The notes under the pieces were generated by a model. That model was given only the letters and a program-made list of their open reading frames with translations. It was not told where the DNA came from and did not search any database. Source: Lepidurus packardi (lineage: Eukaryota; Arthropoda; Branchiopoda; Notostraca; Triopsidae). Taken from it: DNA of 64,000 nt. The translations under genes were made by a program, and so were the position numbers. The stretch spans positions 140,424-204,423 of the forward strand of contig JAKZAN010000067.1 of the NCBI GenBank assembly GCA_023053545.1, read 5' to 3'. Positions within the stretch are counted from its first letter, which is position 1. The number at the start of each line of letters is the position of its first letter. This document shows positions 15,601 through 29,819 of this stretch, piece by piece.

Positions 15601-17799
15601 TTACGGACTGAATTAATTACTTACGGACTGAATTAATTCCTTACGGACTGAATTAATTACTTACGGACTGAATTAATTCCTTACGGACTGAATTAATTCA
15701 TTACGGACTTAATTAAATCCTTACAGACTGAATTAATTCCTTATGGACTTAATTAATTCCGTAAGGAATGAATTAATTAATTACGGACTGAAATAATTCC
15801 TTACGGACTGAATTAATTCCTTACGGACTGAATTAATTCCTTACGGACTGAATTAATACCTTAATTAATTCCTTACGGACTGAATTAATTTCATACGGAC
15901 TGAATTAATTCATTTCGGACTTAATTAATCGATTACGGACTGAATTAATTCCTTACGTAATGAACTTATTCCTTACGGACTGAATTAATTCCTTACGGAC
16001 TGAATTAATTCCTTACGGACTGAATTAATACCTTACGGACTGAATTAAATCCTTACGGACTGAATTAATTCATTTCGGACTTAATTAATCGATTACGGAC
16101 TGAATTAATTCCTTACGTAATGAACTTATTCCTTACGGACTGAATTAATTCCTTACGGACTGAATTAATTCCTTACGGACTGAATTAATTCCTTACGGAC
16201 TGAATTAATTCCTTACGGACTGAATTAATACCTTACGGACTGAATTAAATCCTTACGGACTGAATTAATTCCTTACGGACTGAATTAATACCTTACGGAC
16301 TGAATTAAATCCTTACGGAGTGAATTAATTCCTTACGGACTTAATTAATTCCTTTCGGACTTAATTAATTCCTTACGTACTTAATTAATTCCTTACGGTC
16401 TGAATTAATTCCGTACGGATTTTATTAATTCCTTACGGACTGAATTAATTCATTACGGACTTAATTAATCCATTACGGACTGAATTATTTCCTTACGAAT
16501 TGAAGTTATTCCTTACGGACTGAATTAATTACTTACGGACTGAATTAATTCCTTACGGACTGAATTAATTACTTACGGACTGAATTAATTCCTTACGGAC
16601 TGAATTAATTCATTACGGACTTAATTAAATCCTTACAGACTGAATTAATTCCTTATGGACTTAATTAATTCCGTTAGGAATGAATTAATTAATTACGGAC
16701 TGAAATAATTCCTTACGGACTGAATTAATTCCTTACGGACTGAATTAATTCCTTACGGACTGAATTAATTCCGTACGGATTTTATTAATTCCTTACGGAC
16801 TGAACTAATTCATTACGGACTTAATTAATCCATTACGGACTGAATTATTTCCTTACGAATTGAAGTTATTCCTTACGGACTGAATTAATTACTTACGGAC
16901 TGAATTAATTCCTTACGGACTGAATTAATTACTTACGGACTGAATTAATTCCTTACGGACTGAATTAATTCATTACGGACTTAATTAAATCCTTACAGAC
17001 TGAATTAATTCCTTATGGACTTAATTAATTCCGTAAGGAATGAATTAATTAATTACGGACTGAAATAATTCCTTACGGACTGAATTAATTCCTTACGGAC
17101 TGAATTAATACCTTAATTAATTCCTTACGGACTGAATTAATTTCATACGGACTGAATTAATTCATTTCGGACTTAATTAATCGATTACGGACTGAATTAA
17201 TTCCTTACGTAATGAACTTATTCCTTACGGACTGAATTAATTCCTTACGGACTGAATTAATTCCTTACGGACTGAATTAATTCCTTACGGACTGAATTAA
17301 TTCCTTACGGACTGAATTAATACCTTACGGACTGAATTAAATCCTTACGGACTGAATTAATTCCTTACGGACTTAATTAATTCCTTTCGGACTTAATTAA
17401 TTCCTTACGTACTTAATTAATTCCTTACGGTCTGAATTAATTCCGTACGGATTTTATTAATTCCTTACGGACTGAATTAATTCATTACGGACTTAATTAA
17501 TCCATTACGGACTGAATTATTTCCTTACGAATTGAAGTTATTCCTTACGGACTGAATTAATTACTTACGGACTGAATTAATTCCTTACGGACTGAATTAA
17601 TTACTTACGGACTGAATTAATTCCTTACGGACTGAATTAATTCATTACGGACTTAATTAAATCCTTACAGACTGAATTAATTCCTTATGGACTTAATTAA
17701 TTCCGTAAGGAATGAATTAATTAATTACGGACTGAAATAATTCCTTACGGACTGAATTAATTCCTTACGGACTGAATTAATTCCTTACGGACTGAATTA
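12628..17799 (+). repeat. Super-HOR blocks of about 1.7-1.9 kb
   Basis: Truncated monomers divide this stretch into 1032, 472, 1032, 692, 1252 and 692 bp. The two 1032-bp blocks (12,628 and 14,132) share the same variant order, including CCGTACGGATTTTATTA twice and GAACTAATTCATTACGG once. The two 692-bp blocks (15,164 and 17,108) match each other. The 1252-bp block at 15,856 looks like the 1032-bp block with 220 bp, eleven monomers, added near its start. So 14,132-15,855 (1032 + 692) and 15,856-17,799 (1252 + 692) are successive copies of one super-repeat, and a further related copy begins at 17,800. Confidence 0.75.
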
Positions 17800-19030
17800 A
17801 TACCTTAATTAATTCCTTACGGACTGAATTAATTTCATACGGACTGAATTAATTCATTTCGGACTTAATTAATCGATTACGGACTGAATTAATTCCTTAC
17901 GTAATGAACTTATTCCTTACGGACTGAATTAATTCCTTACGGACTGAATTAATTCCTTACGGACTGAATTAATACCTTACGGACTGAATTAAATCCTTAC
18001 GGACTGAATTAATTCATTTCGGACTTAATTAATCGATTACGGACTGAATTAATTCCTTACGTAATGAACTTATTCCTTACGGACTGAATTAATTCCTTAC
18101 GGACTGAATTAATTCCTTACGGACTGAATTAATTCCTTACGGACTGAATTAATTCCTTACGGACTGAATTAATACCTTACGGACTGAATTAAATCCTTAC
18201 GGACTGAATTAATTCCTTACGGACTGAATTAATACCTTACGGACTGAATTAAATCCTTACGGACTGAATTAATTCCTTACGGACTTAATTAATTCCTTTC
18301 GGACTTAATTAATTCCTTACGTACTTAATTAATTCCTTACGGTCTGAATTAATTCCGTACGGATTTTATTAATTCCTTACGGACTGAATTAATTCATTAC
18401 GGACTTAATTAATCCATTACGGACTGAATTATTTCCTTACGAATTGAAGTTATTCCTTACGGACTGAATTAATTACTTACGGACTGAATTAATTCCTTAC
18501 GGACTGAATTAATTCCTTACGGACTGAATTAATTCCTTACGGACTGAATTAATTCCTTACGGACTGAATTAATTACTTACGGACTGAATTAATTCCTTAC
18601 GGACTGAATTAATTCCTTACGGACTGAATTAATTCCTTACGGACTGAATTAATTCATTACGGACTTAATTAAATCCTTACAGACTGAATTAATTCCTTAT
18701 GGACTGAATTAATTCCTTACGGACTGAATTAATTCCTTACGGACTGAATTAATACCTTACGGACTGAATTAAATCCTTACGGACTGAATTAATTCCTTAC
18801 GGACTGAATTAATTCCTTACGGACTTATTAATTCCTTTCGGACTTAATTAATTCCTTACGTACTTAATTAATTCCTTACGGTCTGAATTAATTCCGTACG
18901 GATTTTATTAATTCCTTACGGACTGAATTAATTCATTACGGACTGAATTAATCCATTACGGACTGAATTATTTTCTTACGAATTGAAGTTATTCCTTACG
19001 GACTGAATTAATTACTTACGGACTAAATTA

Positions 19031-19045
19031 TTTCGGACTGAATTA
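19031..19045 (+). repeat. Truncated 15-bp monomer (5-bp deletion)
   Basis: The expected TTTCCTTACGTACTGA or TTTCCTTACGGACTGA monomer reads TTTCGGACTGAATTA, so five bases of the core (CCTTA or equivalent) are missing. It is the only isolated 5-bp indel I noticed and it shifts the 20-bp register once. Confidence 0.7.
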
Positions 19046-19585
19046 ATTCCTTACGGACTAAATTAATTCCTTACGGACTGAATTAATTCATTACGGACTG
19101 AATTAATTCCTTACGGACTGAATTAATTCCTTACGGACCTAATTAATTCCTTACGGACGGAATTAATTCCTTACGGACTGAATTAATTCATTACGGACTT
19201 AATTAAGTCCTTGCGGTCTGAATTAATTCCGTACGGATTTAATTAATTCCTTGCGGACTGAATTAATTCTTTACGGACTGAATTAATTCCTTATGGACTT
19301 AATTAATTCCGTAAGGAATGAATGAATTAATTACGGACTGAAATAATTCCTTACGGACTGAATTAATTCCGTAGGGGTTATATTAATTCCTTACGGACTG
19401 AATTAATTCTTTACGGACTGAATTAATTCATTATGGACTTAATTAATTCCGTAAGGAATGAATGAATTAATTACGGATTGAAATAATTCCTTACGGACTG
19501 AATTAATTCCTTACGGACTGAATTAATTCGTTACGGACTGAATTAATTCCTTACGGACTGAATTAATTCCTTACGGACTGAATTA

Positions 19586-19656
19586 ATTCTTTAGGATTGA
19601 TTGAATTCCGTTCTTACTGAATTAATTCCTTACGTACTGAATAAATTCCTTAATTA
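19586..19656 (+). repeat. 71-bp cassette: CCG-type 39-bp dimer, monomer, 12-bp truncated monomer
   Basis: The dimer is ATTCTTTAGGATTGATTGA followed by ATTCCGTTCTTACTGAATTA; neither half keeps the ACGGAC core. One 20-bp monomer and then ATTCCTTAATTA follow. The truncated monomer begins 59 bp after the dimer start in all 15 CCG-type copies. Their dimer starts are 19586, 20981, 23357, 27008, 28279, 32174, 35789, 38939, 43086, 46101, 58152, 59483, 62094, 62405 and 63416. The same spacing holds for the copies at 7373, 21864 and 24460, which have a different second half. In domains C, D and F the cassette marks super-HOR copies. Confidence 0.88.
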
Positions 19657-21306
19657 ATTCCTTACGGACTGAATTAATTCCTTAATTAATTCCTTACTTA
19701 CTGAATTAATTCCTTACGGACTGAATTAACTACTTAGGGACTGAATTAATTCCTAAGGGACTTAATTAAATCCTTGGGGACTGAATTAATTACTTTCTTA
19801 CTGAATTAATTCCTTACGGACTGAATGAATTCCTTACGGACTGAATTAATTCCTTAATTAATTCCTTACGGACTGAATTAATTCCTTAATTAATTCCTTA
19901 CTTACTGAATTAATTCCTTACGGACTGAATTAACTACTTAGGGACTGAATTAATTCCTAAGGGACTTAATTAAATCCTTACAGACTGAATTAATTCCTTA
20001 CGGACTGAATTAATTCCTTACGGACTGAATTAATTCCTTACGGACTGAATTAATTCCTTTATTAATTCCTTACGGACTGAATTAATTCCTTACGGACTGA
20101 ATTAATTCCTTACGGACTGAATTAATACCTTACGGACTGAATTAAATCCTTACGGACTGAATTAATTCCTTACGGACTGAATTAGTTCCTTACGTACTGA
20201 ATTAATTCCTTACGGACTGAATTAATTCCTTTCGGACTTAATTAATTCCTTACGTACTTAATTAATTCCTTACGGTCTGAATTAATTCCGTACGGATTTT
20301 ATTAATTCCTTACGGACTGAATTAATTCATTACGGACTTAATTAATCCATTACGGACTGAATTATTACCTTACGAACTGAAGTTATTCCTTACGGACTGA
20401 ATTAATTACTTACGGACTAAATTATTTCCTTACGTACTGAAATTATTCCTTACGGACTGAATTAATTCCTTACGGACTGAATTAATTCCTTACGGACTGA
20501 ATTAATTCCTTAATTAATTCCTTACGGACTGAATTAATTCCTTAATTAATTCCTTACGGACTGAATTAATTTCATACGGACTGAATTAATTACTTACGGA
20601 CTGAATTATTTCCTTAAGTACTGAAGTTATTCCTTACGGACTGAATTAATACCTTACGGACTGAATTAAATCCTTACGGACAGAATTAATTCCTTACGAA
20701 CTGAATTAATTCCTTACGGACTGAATTAATTCCTTAATTAATTCCTTAAGGACTGAATTAATTTCATACGGACTGAATTAATTACTTACGGACTGAATTA
20801 TTTCCTTAAGTACTGAAGCTATTCCTTACGGACTGAATTAATACCTTACGGACTGAAATAATTCCTTACGGACTGAATTAATTCCTTACGGACTGAATTA
20901 ATTCGTTATGGACTTAATTAATTCCTTACGGACTGAATTAGTTCCTTACGGACTGAATTATTTCCTTACGGACTGAATTAATTCTTTAGGATTGATTGAA
21001 TTCCGTTCTTACTGAATTAATTCCTTACGGACTGAATTAATTCCTTAATTAATTCCTTACGGACTTAATTAATTCCTTACGGAATGAATTAATACCTTAC
21101 GGACTGAATTAAATCCTTACGGACTAAATTAATTCCTTACGGTCTGAATTAAATCATTACGGACTGAATTAATTCCTTACGGACTGAATTAATTCATTAC
21201 GGACCTAATTAATTCCTTACGGACGGAATTAATCCTTTACGGACTTAATTAATTCCTTACGGACTTAATTAATTCCTTACGTACTTAATTAAATCCTTAC
21301 GGTCTG

Positions 21307-21330
21307 AATTAAATCCGTACGGATTTAATT
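21307..21330. repeat. Perfect 24-bp palindrome, copy 1
   Basis: The stretch AATTAAATCCGT is followed directly by its exact reverse complement ACGGATTTAATT. It arises from two changes to the monomer: CCTTACGG to CCGTACGG, and AATTAATTCC to AATTAAATCC with a matching GGATTT on the other side. The next base pair outside breaks the symmetry. It could extrude a cruciform or bind a symmetric dimeric protein; no function is shown. Confidence 0.9.
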
Positions 21331-22194
21331 AATTCCTTACGGACTGAATTAAATCCTTACGGTCTGAATTAATTCCGTACGGATTTAATTAATTCCTTAC
21401 GGACTGAATTAAATCCTTACGGACTGAATTAATTCATTATGGACTTAATTAATTCCGTAAGGAATGAATGAGTTAATTACGGACTGAATTAATTCCTTAC
21501 GGCCTGAATTATTTCCTTACGGACTGAATTAATTTCATACGTACTGAAATAATTCCTTATGGACTGAATTAATTCCTTACGGACTGAATTAATTCCTTAC
21601 GGACTGAATTAATTCCTTAATTAATTCCTTACGGACTGAATTAATTTCATACGGACTGAATTAATTACTTACGGACTGAATTATTTCCTTACGTACTGAA
21701 GTTATTCCTTACGGACTGAATTAATACCTTACGGACTGAATTAAATCCTTACGGACAGAATTAATTCCTTACGGACTGAATTAATACCTTACGGACTGAA
21801 TTAATTCCTTACGGACTGAATTAATTCCTTATGGACTGAATTATTTCCTTACGGACTGAATTAATTCTTTAGGATTGATTGAATTCCTTTCTTATTGAAT
21901 TAATTCCTTACGGACTGAATTAATTCCTTAATTAATTCCTTACGGACTGAATTAATTTCATACGGACGGAATTAATTTATTACGGAGTTAATTAATCCAT
22001 TACGGACTGAATTAATTCCTTACGTACTGAACTTATTCCTTACGGACTGAATTAATTCCTTACGGACTGAATTAATATCTTACGGACTGAATTAAATCCT
22101 TACGGACAGAACTAATTCCTTACGGACTGAATTAATTCCTTACGGACTTAATTATTTCCTTACGGACTGAATTTTTTCCTTACGGACTGAATTA

Positions 22195-22292
22195 ATTCTT
22201 TAGGATTGATTGATTTCCATTTTTACTGAATTAATTCCTTACGGACTGAATTAATTCTTTAGGATTGATTGAATTCCATTCTTACTGAATTA
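22195..22292 (+). repeat. Paired 39-bp dimers (CCATTTTTACT then CCATTCTTACT)
   Basis: Two dimers of related subtype lie 59 bp apart (22195 and 22254) with one normal monomer between them. The same ordered pair recurs at 24731/24790 and 28888/28947, always with the CCATTTTT form first. At 28888 the first half reads CTTAAGGATTGATT rather than CTTTAGGATTGATT. The pair occurs only in domain C. Spacing between pairs is 2,536 and 4,157 bp, so the pair was copied as a unit. Confidence 0.85.
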
Positions 22293-23682
22293 ATTCCTTA
22301 CGGACTGAATTAATTCCTTACGGACTTAATTAATTCCTTACGGACTTAATTAATTCCTTACGGACTTAATTAATTCCTTATGGACTAAATTAATTCCTTA
22401 CGGACTGAATTAATTCATTACGGACTGAATTAATTCCTTACAGACTGAATTAATTCCTTATGGACTTAACTAATTCCGTAAGGAATGAATTAATTAATTA
22501 CGGACTGAAATAATTCCTTACGGACTGAATTAATTCCTTACGGACTGAATTAATTCCTTAATTAATTCCTTACGGACTGAATTAATTTCATACGGACTGA
22601 ATTAATTCATTTCGGACTTAATTAATCAATTACGGACTGAATTAATTCCTTACGTAATGAACTTATTCCTTACGGACTGAATTAATTCCTTACGGACTGA
22701 ATTAATTCCTTACGGACTGAATTAATTCCTTACGGACTGAACTAATTCCTTACGGACTGAATTAATACCTTACGGACTGAATTAAATCCTTACGGACTGA
22801 ATTAATTCCTTACGGACTGAATTAGTTCCTTACGGACTGAACTAATTCCTTACGGACTGAATTAATTCCTTTCGGATTTAATTAATTCCTTACGTACTTA
22901 ATTAATTCCTTACGGTCTGAATTAATTCCGTACGGATTTTATTAATTCCTTACGGACTGAATTAATTCATTACGGACTTAATTAATCCATTACGGACTGA
23001 ATTATTTCCTTACGAACTGAAGTTATTCCTTACGGACTGAATTAATTACTTACGGACTAAATTATTTCCTTACGTACTGAAATAATTCCTTATGGACTGA
23101 ATTAATTCCTTACGAACTGAATTAATTCCTTACGGACTGAATTAATTCCTTAATTAATTCCTTAAGGACTGAATTAATTTCATACGGACTGAATTAATTC
23201 CTTACGGACTGAATTAATACCTTACGGACTGAAATAATTCCTTACGGACTGAATTAATTCCTTACGGACTGAATTAATTCGTTATGGACTTAATTAATTC
23301 CTTACGGACTGAATTAGTTCCTTACGGACTGAATTATTTCCTTACGGACTGAATTAATTCTTTAGGATTGATTGAATTCCGTTCTTACTGAATTAATTCC
23401 TTACGGACTGAATTAATTCCTTAATTAATTCCTTACGGACTTAATTAATTCCTTACGGAATGAATTAATACCTTACGGACTGAATTAAATCCTGACGGAC
23501 TAAATTAATTCCTTACGGTCTGAATTAAATCATTACGGACTGAATTAATTCCTTACGGACTGAATTAATTCATTACGGACCTAATTAATTCCTTACGGAC
23601 GGAATTAATCCTTTACGGACTTAATTAATTCCTTACGGACTTAATTAATTCCTTACGTACTTAATTAAATCCTTACGGTCTG

Positions 23683-23706
23683 AATTAAATCCGTACGGAT
23701 TTAATT
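23683..23706. repeat. Perfect 24-bp palindrome, copy 2
   Basis: Same 24-bp perfect palindrome as at 21,307, with centre CCGTACGG, in the same monomer context (between a GGTCTG monomer and a normal one). It was carried here by the domain C HOR. Confidence 0.9.
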
Positions 23707-26700
23707 AATTCCTTACGGACTGAATTAAATCCTTACGGTCTGAATTAATTCCGTACGGATTTAATTAATTCCTTACGGACTGAATTAAATCCTTACGGAC
23801 TGAATTAATTCATTATGGACTTAATTAATTCCGTAAGGAATGAATGAGTTAATTACGGACTGAATTAATTCCTTACGGCCTGAATTATTTCCTTACGGAC
23901 TGAATTAATTTCATACGGACTGAAATAATTCATTACAGACTTAATTAATTCCTTACGGACTGAATTAATTCCTTACGGACTTAATTAATTCCTTACGGAC
24001 TTAATTAATTCCTTACGGACTTAATTAATTCCTTACGGACTAAATTAATTCCTTACGGACTGAACTAATTCATTACGGACTGAATTAATTCCTTACGGAC
24101 TGAATTAATTACTTACGGACTAAATTATTTCCTTACGTACTGAAATAATTCCTTATGGACTGAATTAATTCCTTACGGACTGAATTAATTCCTTACGGAC
24201 TGAATTAATTCCTTAATTAATTCCTTACGGACTGAATTAATTTCATACGGACTGAATTAATTACTTACGGACTGAATTATTTCCTTACGTACTGAAGTTA
24301 TTCCTTACGGACTGAATTAATACCTTACGGACTGAATTAAATCCTTACGGACAGAATTAATTCCTTACGGACTGAATTAATACCTTACGGACTGAATTAA
24401 TTCCTTACGGACTGAATTAATTCCTTATGGACTGAATTATTTCCTTACGGACTGAATTAATTCTTTAGGATTGATTGAATTCCTTTCTTATTGAATTAAT
24501 TCCTTACGGACTGAATTAATTCCTTAATTAATTCCTTACGGACTGAATTAATTTCATACGGACGGAATTAATTTATTACGGACTTAATTAATCCATTACG
24601 GACTGAATTAATTCCTTACGTACTGAACTTATTCCTTACGGACTGAATTAATTCCTTACGGACTGAATTAATATCTTACGGACTGAATTAAATCCTTACG
24701 GACAGAACTAATTCCTTACGGACTGAATTAATTCTTTAGGATTGATTGATTTCCATTTTTACTGAATTAATTCCTTACGGACTGAATTAATTCTTTAGGA
24801 TTGATTGAATTCCATTCTTACTGAATTAATTCCTTACGGACTGAATTAATTCCTTACGGACTTAATTAATTCCTTACGGACTTAATTAATTCCTTACGGA
24901 CTTAATTAATTCCTTATGGACTAAATTAATTCCTTACGGACTGAATTAATTCATTACGGACTGAATTAATTCCTTACAGACTGAATTAATTCCTTATGGA
25001 CTTAACTAATTCCGTAAGGAATGAATTAATTAATTACGGACTGAAATAATTCCTTACGGACTGAATTAATTCCTTACGGACTGAATTAATTCCTTAATTA
25101 ATTCCTTACGGACTGAATTAATTTCATACGGACTGAATTAATTCATTTCGGACTTAATTAATCAATTACGGACTGAATTAATTCCTTACGTAATGAACTT
25201 ATTCCTTACGGACTGAATTAATTCCTTACGGACTGAATTAATTCCTTACGGACTGAATTAATTCCTTACGGACTGAACTAATTCCTTACGGACTGAATTA
25301 ATACCTTACGGACTGAATTAAATCCTTACGGACTGAATTAATTCCTTACGGACTGAATTAGTTCCTTACGGACTGAACTAATTCCTTACGGACTGAATTA
25401 ATTCCTTACGGTCTGAATTAATTCCGTACGGATTTTATTAATTCCTTACGGACTGAATTAATTCATTACGGACTTAATTAATCCATTACGGACTGAATTA
25501 TTTCCTTACGAACTGAAGTTATTCCTTACGGACTGAATTAATTACTTACGGACTAAATTATTTCCTTACGTACTGAAATAATTCCTTATGGACTGAATTA
25601 ATTCCTTACGGACTGAATTAATTCCTTACGGACTGAATTAATTTCATACGGACTGAATTAATTACTTACGGACTGAATTATTTCCTTACGTACTGAAGTT
25701 ATTCCTTACGGACTGAATTAATACCTTACGGACTGAATTAAATCCTTACGGACAGAATTAATTCCTTACGAACTGAATTAATTCCTTACGGACTGAATTA
25801 ATTCCTTACGTACTGAATTAATTCCTTACGGACTGAATTAATTCCTTACGGACTGAATTAATTCATTACGGACTTAATTAAATCCTTACAGACTGAATTA
25901 ATTCCTTACGGACTGAATTAATTCCTTACGGACTGAATTAATTCCTTTATTAATTCCTTACGGACTGAATTAATTCCTTACGGACTGAATTAATTCCTTA
26001 CGGACTGAATTAATACCTTACGGACTGAATTAAATCCTTACGGACTGAATTAATTCCTTACGGACTGAATTAGTTCCTTACGTACTGAATTAATTCCTTA
26101 CGGACTGAATTAATTCCTTTCGGACTTAATTAATTCCTTACGTACTTAATTAATTCCTTACGGTCTGAATTAATTCCGTACGGATTTTATTAATTCCTTA
26201 CGGACTGAATTAATTCATTACGGACTTAATTAATCCATTACGGACTGAATTATTACCTTACGAACTGAAGTTATTCCTTACGGACTGAATTAATTACTTA
26301 CGGACTAAATTATTTCCTTACGTACTGAAATTATTCCTTACGGACTGAATTAATTCCTTACGGACTGAATTATTCCTTACGGACTGAATTAATTCCTTAA
26401 TTAATTCCTTACGGACTGAATTAATTCCTTAATTAATTCCTTACGGACTGAATTAATTTCATACGGACTGAATTAATTACTTACGGACTGAATTATTTCC
26501 TTAAGTACTGAAGTTATTCCTTACGGACTGAATTAATACCTTACGGACTGAATTAAATCCTTACGGACAGAATTAATTCCTTACGAACTGAATTAATTCC
26601 TTACGGACTGAATTAATTCCTTAATTAATTCCTTAAGGACTGAATTAATTTCATACGGACTGAATTAATTACTTACGGACTGAATTATTTCCTTAAGTAC

Positions 26701-27333
26701 TGAAGTTATTCCTTACGGACTGAATTAATACCTTACGGACTGAATTAATTCCTTACGGACTGAATTTATTCCTTACGGACTGAATTAATTCATTACGTAC
26801 TTAATTAAATCCTTACAGACTGAATTTATTCCTTATGGACTTAATTAATTCCGTAAGGAATGAATTAATTAATTACGGACTGAAATAATTCCTTACGGAC
26901 TGAATTAATTCCTTACGGACTGAATTAATTCGTTATGGACTTAATTAATTCCTTACGGACTGAATTAGTTCCTTACGGACTGAATTATTTCCATACGGAC
27001 TGAATTAATTCTTTAGGATTGATTGAATTCCGTTCTTACTGAATTAATTCCTTACGGACTGAATTAATTCCTTAATTAATTCCTTACGGACTTAATTAAT
27101 TCCTTACGGAATGAATTAATACCTTACGGACTGAATTAAATCCTTACGGACTAAATAAATTCCTTACGGTCTGAATTAAATCATTACGGACTGAATTAAT
27201 TCCTTACGGACTGAATTAATTCATTACGGACCTAATTAATTCCTTACGGACGGAATTAATCCTTTACGGACTTAATTAATTCCTTACGGACTTAATTAAT
27301 TCCTTACGTACTTAATTAAATCCTTACGGTCTG

Positions 27334-27357
27334 AATTAAATCCGTACGGATTTAATT
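27334..27357. repeat. Perfect 24-bp palindrome, copy 3
   Basis: Third copy of the 24-bp palindrome with centre CCGTACGG in the same HOR context. Elsewhere the equivalent monomer reads AATTCCGTACGGATTT and is symmetric over only about 10 bp (TCCGTACGGA). Confidence 0.9.
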
Positions 27358-29819
27358 AATTCCTTACGGACTGAATTAAATCCTTACGGTCTGAATTAAT
27401 TCCGTACGGATTTAATTAATTCCTTACGGACTGAATTAAATCCTTACGGACTGAATTAATTCATTATGGACTTAATTAATTCCGTAAGGAATGAATGAGT
27501 TAATTACGTACTGAATTATTTCCTTACGGCCTGAATTATTTCCTTACGGACTGAATTAATTTCATACGGACTGAAATAATTCATTACAGACTTAATTAAT
27601 CCATTACGGACTGAATTAATTCCTTACGTACTGAACTTATTCCTTACGGACTGAATTAATTCCTTACGGACTGAATTAATTCCTTACGGACTTAATTAAT
27701 TCCTTACGGACTTAATTAATTCCTTACGGACTTAATTAATTCCTTACGGACTAAATTAATTCCTTACGGACTGAACTAATTCATTACGGACTGAATTAAT
27801 TCCTTACGGACTGAATTAATTCCTTACGGACCTAATTAATTCCTTACGGACGTAATTAATTCCTTACGGATTGAATTAAATCCTTACGGACTGAATTAAT
27901 TCCGTACGGATTATATTAATTCCTTACGGACTGAATTAATTCTTTACGGATTATATTAATTCCTTACGGACTGAATTAATTCTTTACGGACTGAATTAAT
28001 TCCTTACGGACTGAATTAAATCCTTACGGACTGAATTAATTCCGTACGGATTACATTAATTCCTTACGGACTGAATTAATTCTTTACGGACTGAATTAAT
28101 TCATTATGGACTTAATTAATTCCGTAAGGAATAAATGAATTAATTACGGACTGAAATAATTCCTTACGGACTGAATTAATTCCTTACGGACTAAATTAAT
28201 TCGTTACGGACTGAATTAATTCCTTACGGACTGAATTAATTCCTTACGGACTGAATTATTTCCTTGCGGACTGAATTAATTCTTTAGGATTGATTGAATT
28301 CCGTTCTTACTGAATTAATTCCTTACGGACTGAATTAATTCCTTAATTAATTCCTTACGGACTGAATTAATTCCTTACGGACTTAATTAATTCCTTACGG
28401 ACTGAATTAATTCCTTACAAACTGAATTAATTCCTTACGGACTGAATTATTTCCTTACGGACTGAATTAATTCTTTAGGATTGATTGAATTCCTTTCTTA
28501 CTGAATTAATTCCTTACGGACTGAATTAATTCCTTACGGACTGAATTAATACCTTACGGACTGAATTAATTCCTTACGGACTGAATTAATTCCTTATGGA
28601 CTGAATTATTTCCTTACGGACTGAATTAATTCTTTAGGATTGATTGAATTCCTTTCTTATTGAATTAATTCCTTACGGACTGAGTTAATTTCATACGGAC
28701 TGAATTAATTTATTACGGACTGAACTTATTCCTTACGGACTGAATTAATTCCTTACGGACTGAATTAATACCTTACGGACTGAATTAAATCCTTACGGAC
28801 AGAACTAATTCCTTACGGACTGAATTAATTCCTTACGGACTTAATTAATTCCTTACGGACTGAATTTTTTCCTTACGGACTGAATTAATTCTTAAGGATT
28901 GATTGATTTCCATTTTTACTGAATTAATTCCTTACGGACTGAATTAATTCTTTAGGATTGATTGAATTCCATTCTTACTGAATTAATTCCTTACGGACTG
29001 AATTAATTCCTTACGGACTTAATTAATTCCTTACGGACTTAATTAATTCCTTACGGACTTAATTAATTCCTTATGGACTAAATTAATTCCTTACGGACTG
29101 AATTAATTCATTACGGACTGAATTAATTCCTTACAGACTGAATTAATTCCTTATGGGCTTAACTAATTCCGTAAGGAATGAATTATTTAATTACGGACTG
29201 AAATAATTCCTTACGGACTGAATTAATTCCTTACGGACTGAATTAATTCCTTACGGACTGAATTAATTCCTTAATTAATTCCTTACGGACTGAATTAATT
29301 TCATACGGACTGAATTAATTCATTTCGGACTTAATTAATCAATTACGGACTGAATTAATTCCTTACGTAATGAACTTATTCCTTACGGACTGAATTAATT
29401 CCTTACGGACTGAATTAATTCCTTACGGACTGAACTAATTCCTTACGGACTGAATTAATACCTTACGGACTGAATTAAATCCTTACGGACTGAATTAATT
29501 CCTTACGGACTGAATTAGTTCCTTACTGACTGAACTAATTCCTTACGGACTGAATAAATTCCTTTCGGATTTAATTAATTCCTTACGTACTTAATTAATT
29601 CCTTACGGTCTGAATTAATTCCGAACGGATTTTATTAATTCCTTACGGACTGAATTAATTCATTACGGACTTAATTAATCCATTACGGACTGAATTATTT
29701 CCTTACGAACTGAAGTTATTCCTTACGGACTGAATTAGTTACTTACGGACTAAATTATTTCCTTACGTACTGAAATAATTCCTTATGGACTGAATTAATT
29801 CCTTACGGACTGAACTAAT

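Larger units (their letters stand above)
7433..19585 (+). repeat. Array domain B: nested HORs without the 39-bp dimer
   Basis: No 39-bp dimer lies between 7,412 and 19,585. The truncated monomer here is mostly ATACCTTAATTA, starting at 9181, 10612, 11284, 11916, 12628, 13660, 14132, 15164, 15856, 17108 and 17800. Intervals are 1431, 672, 632, 712, 1032, 472, 1032, 692, 1252 and 692 bp. All equal 12 modulo 20 except 1431, which contains a 1-bp deletion near 9,487. Earlier truncated copies are at 7565, 8156 and 8568 (ATACCTTAATAA). Characteristic monomers are CATTTCGGACTT, AATCGATTACGG, CCGTACGGATTTTATT, CTTACAGACTG, CTTATGGACTT and the reversed-core monomer CCGTAAGGAATGAATTAATT. Confidence 0.85.
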
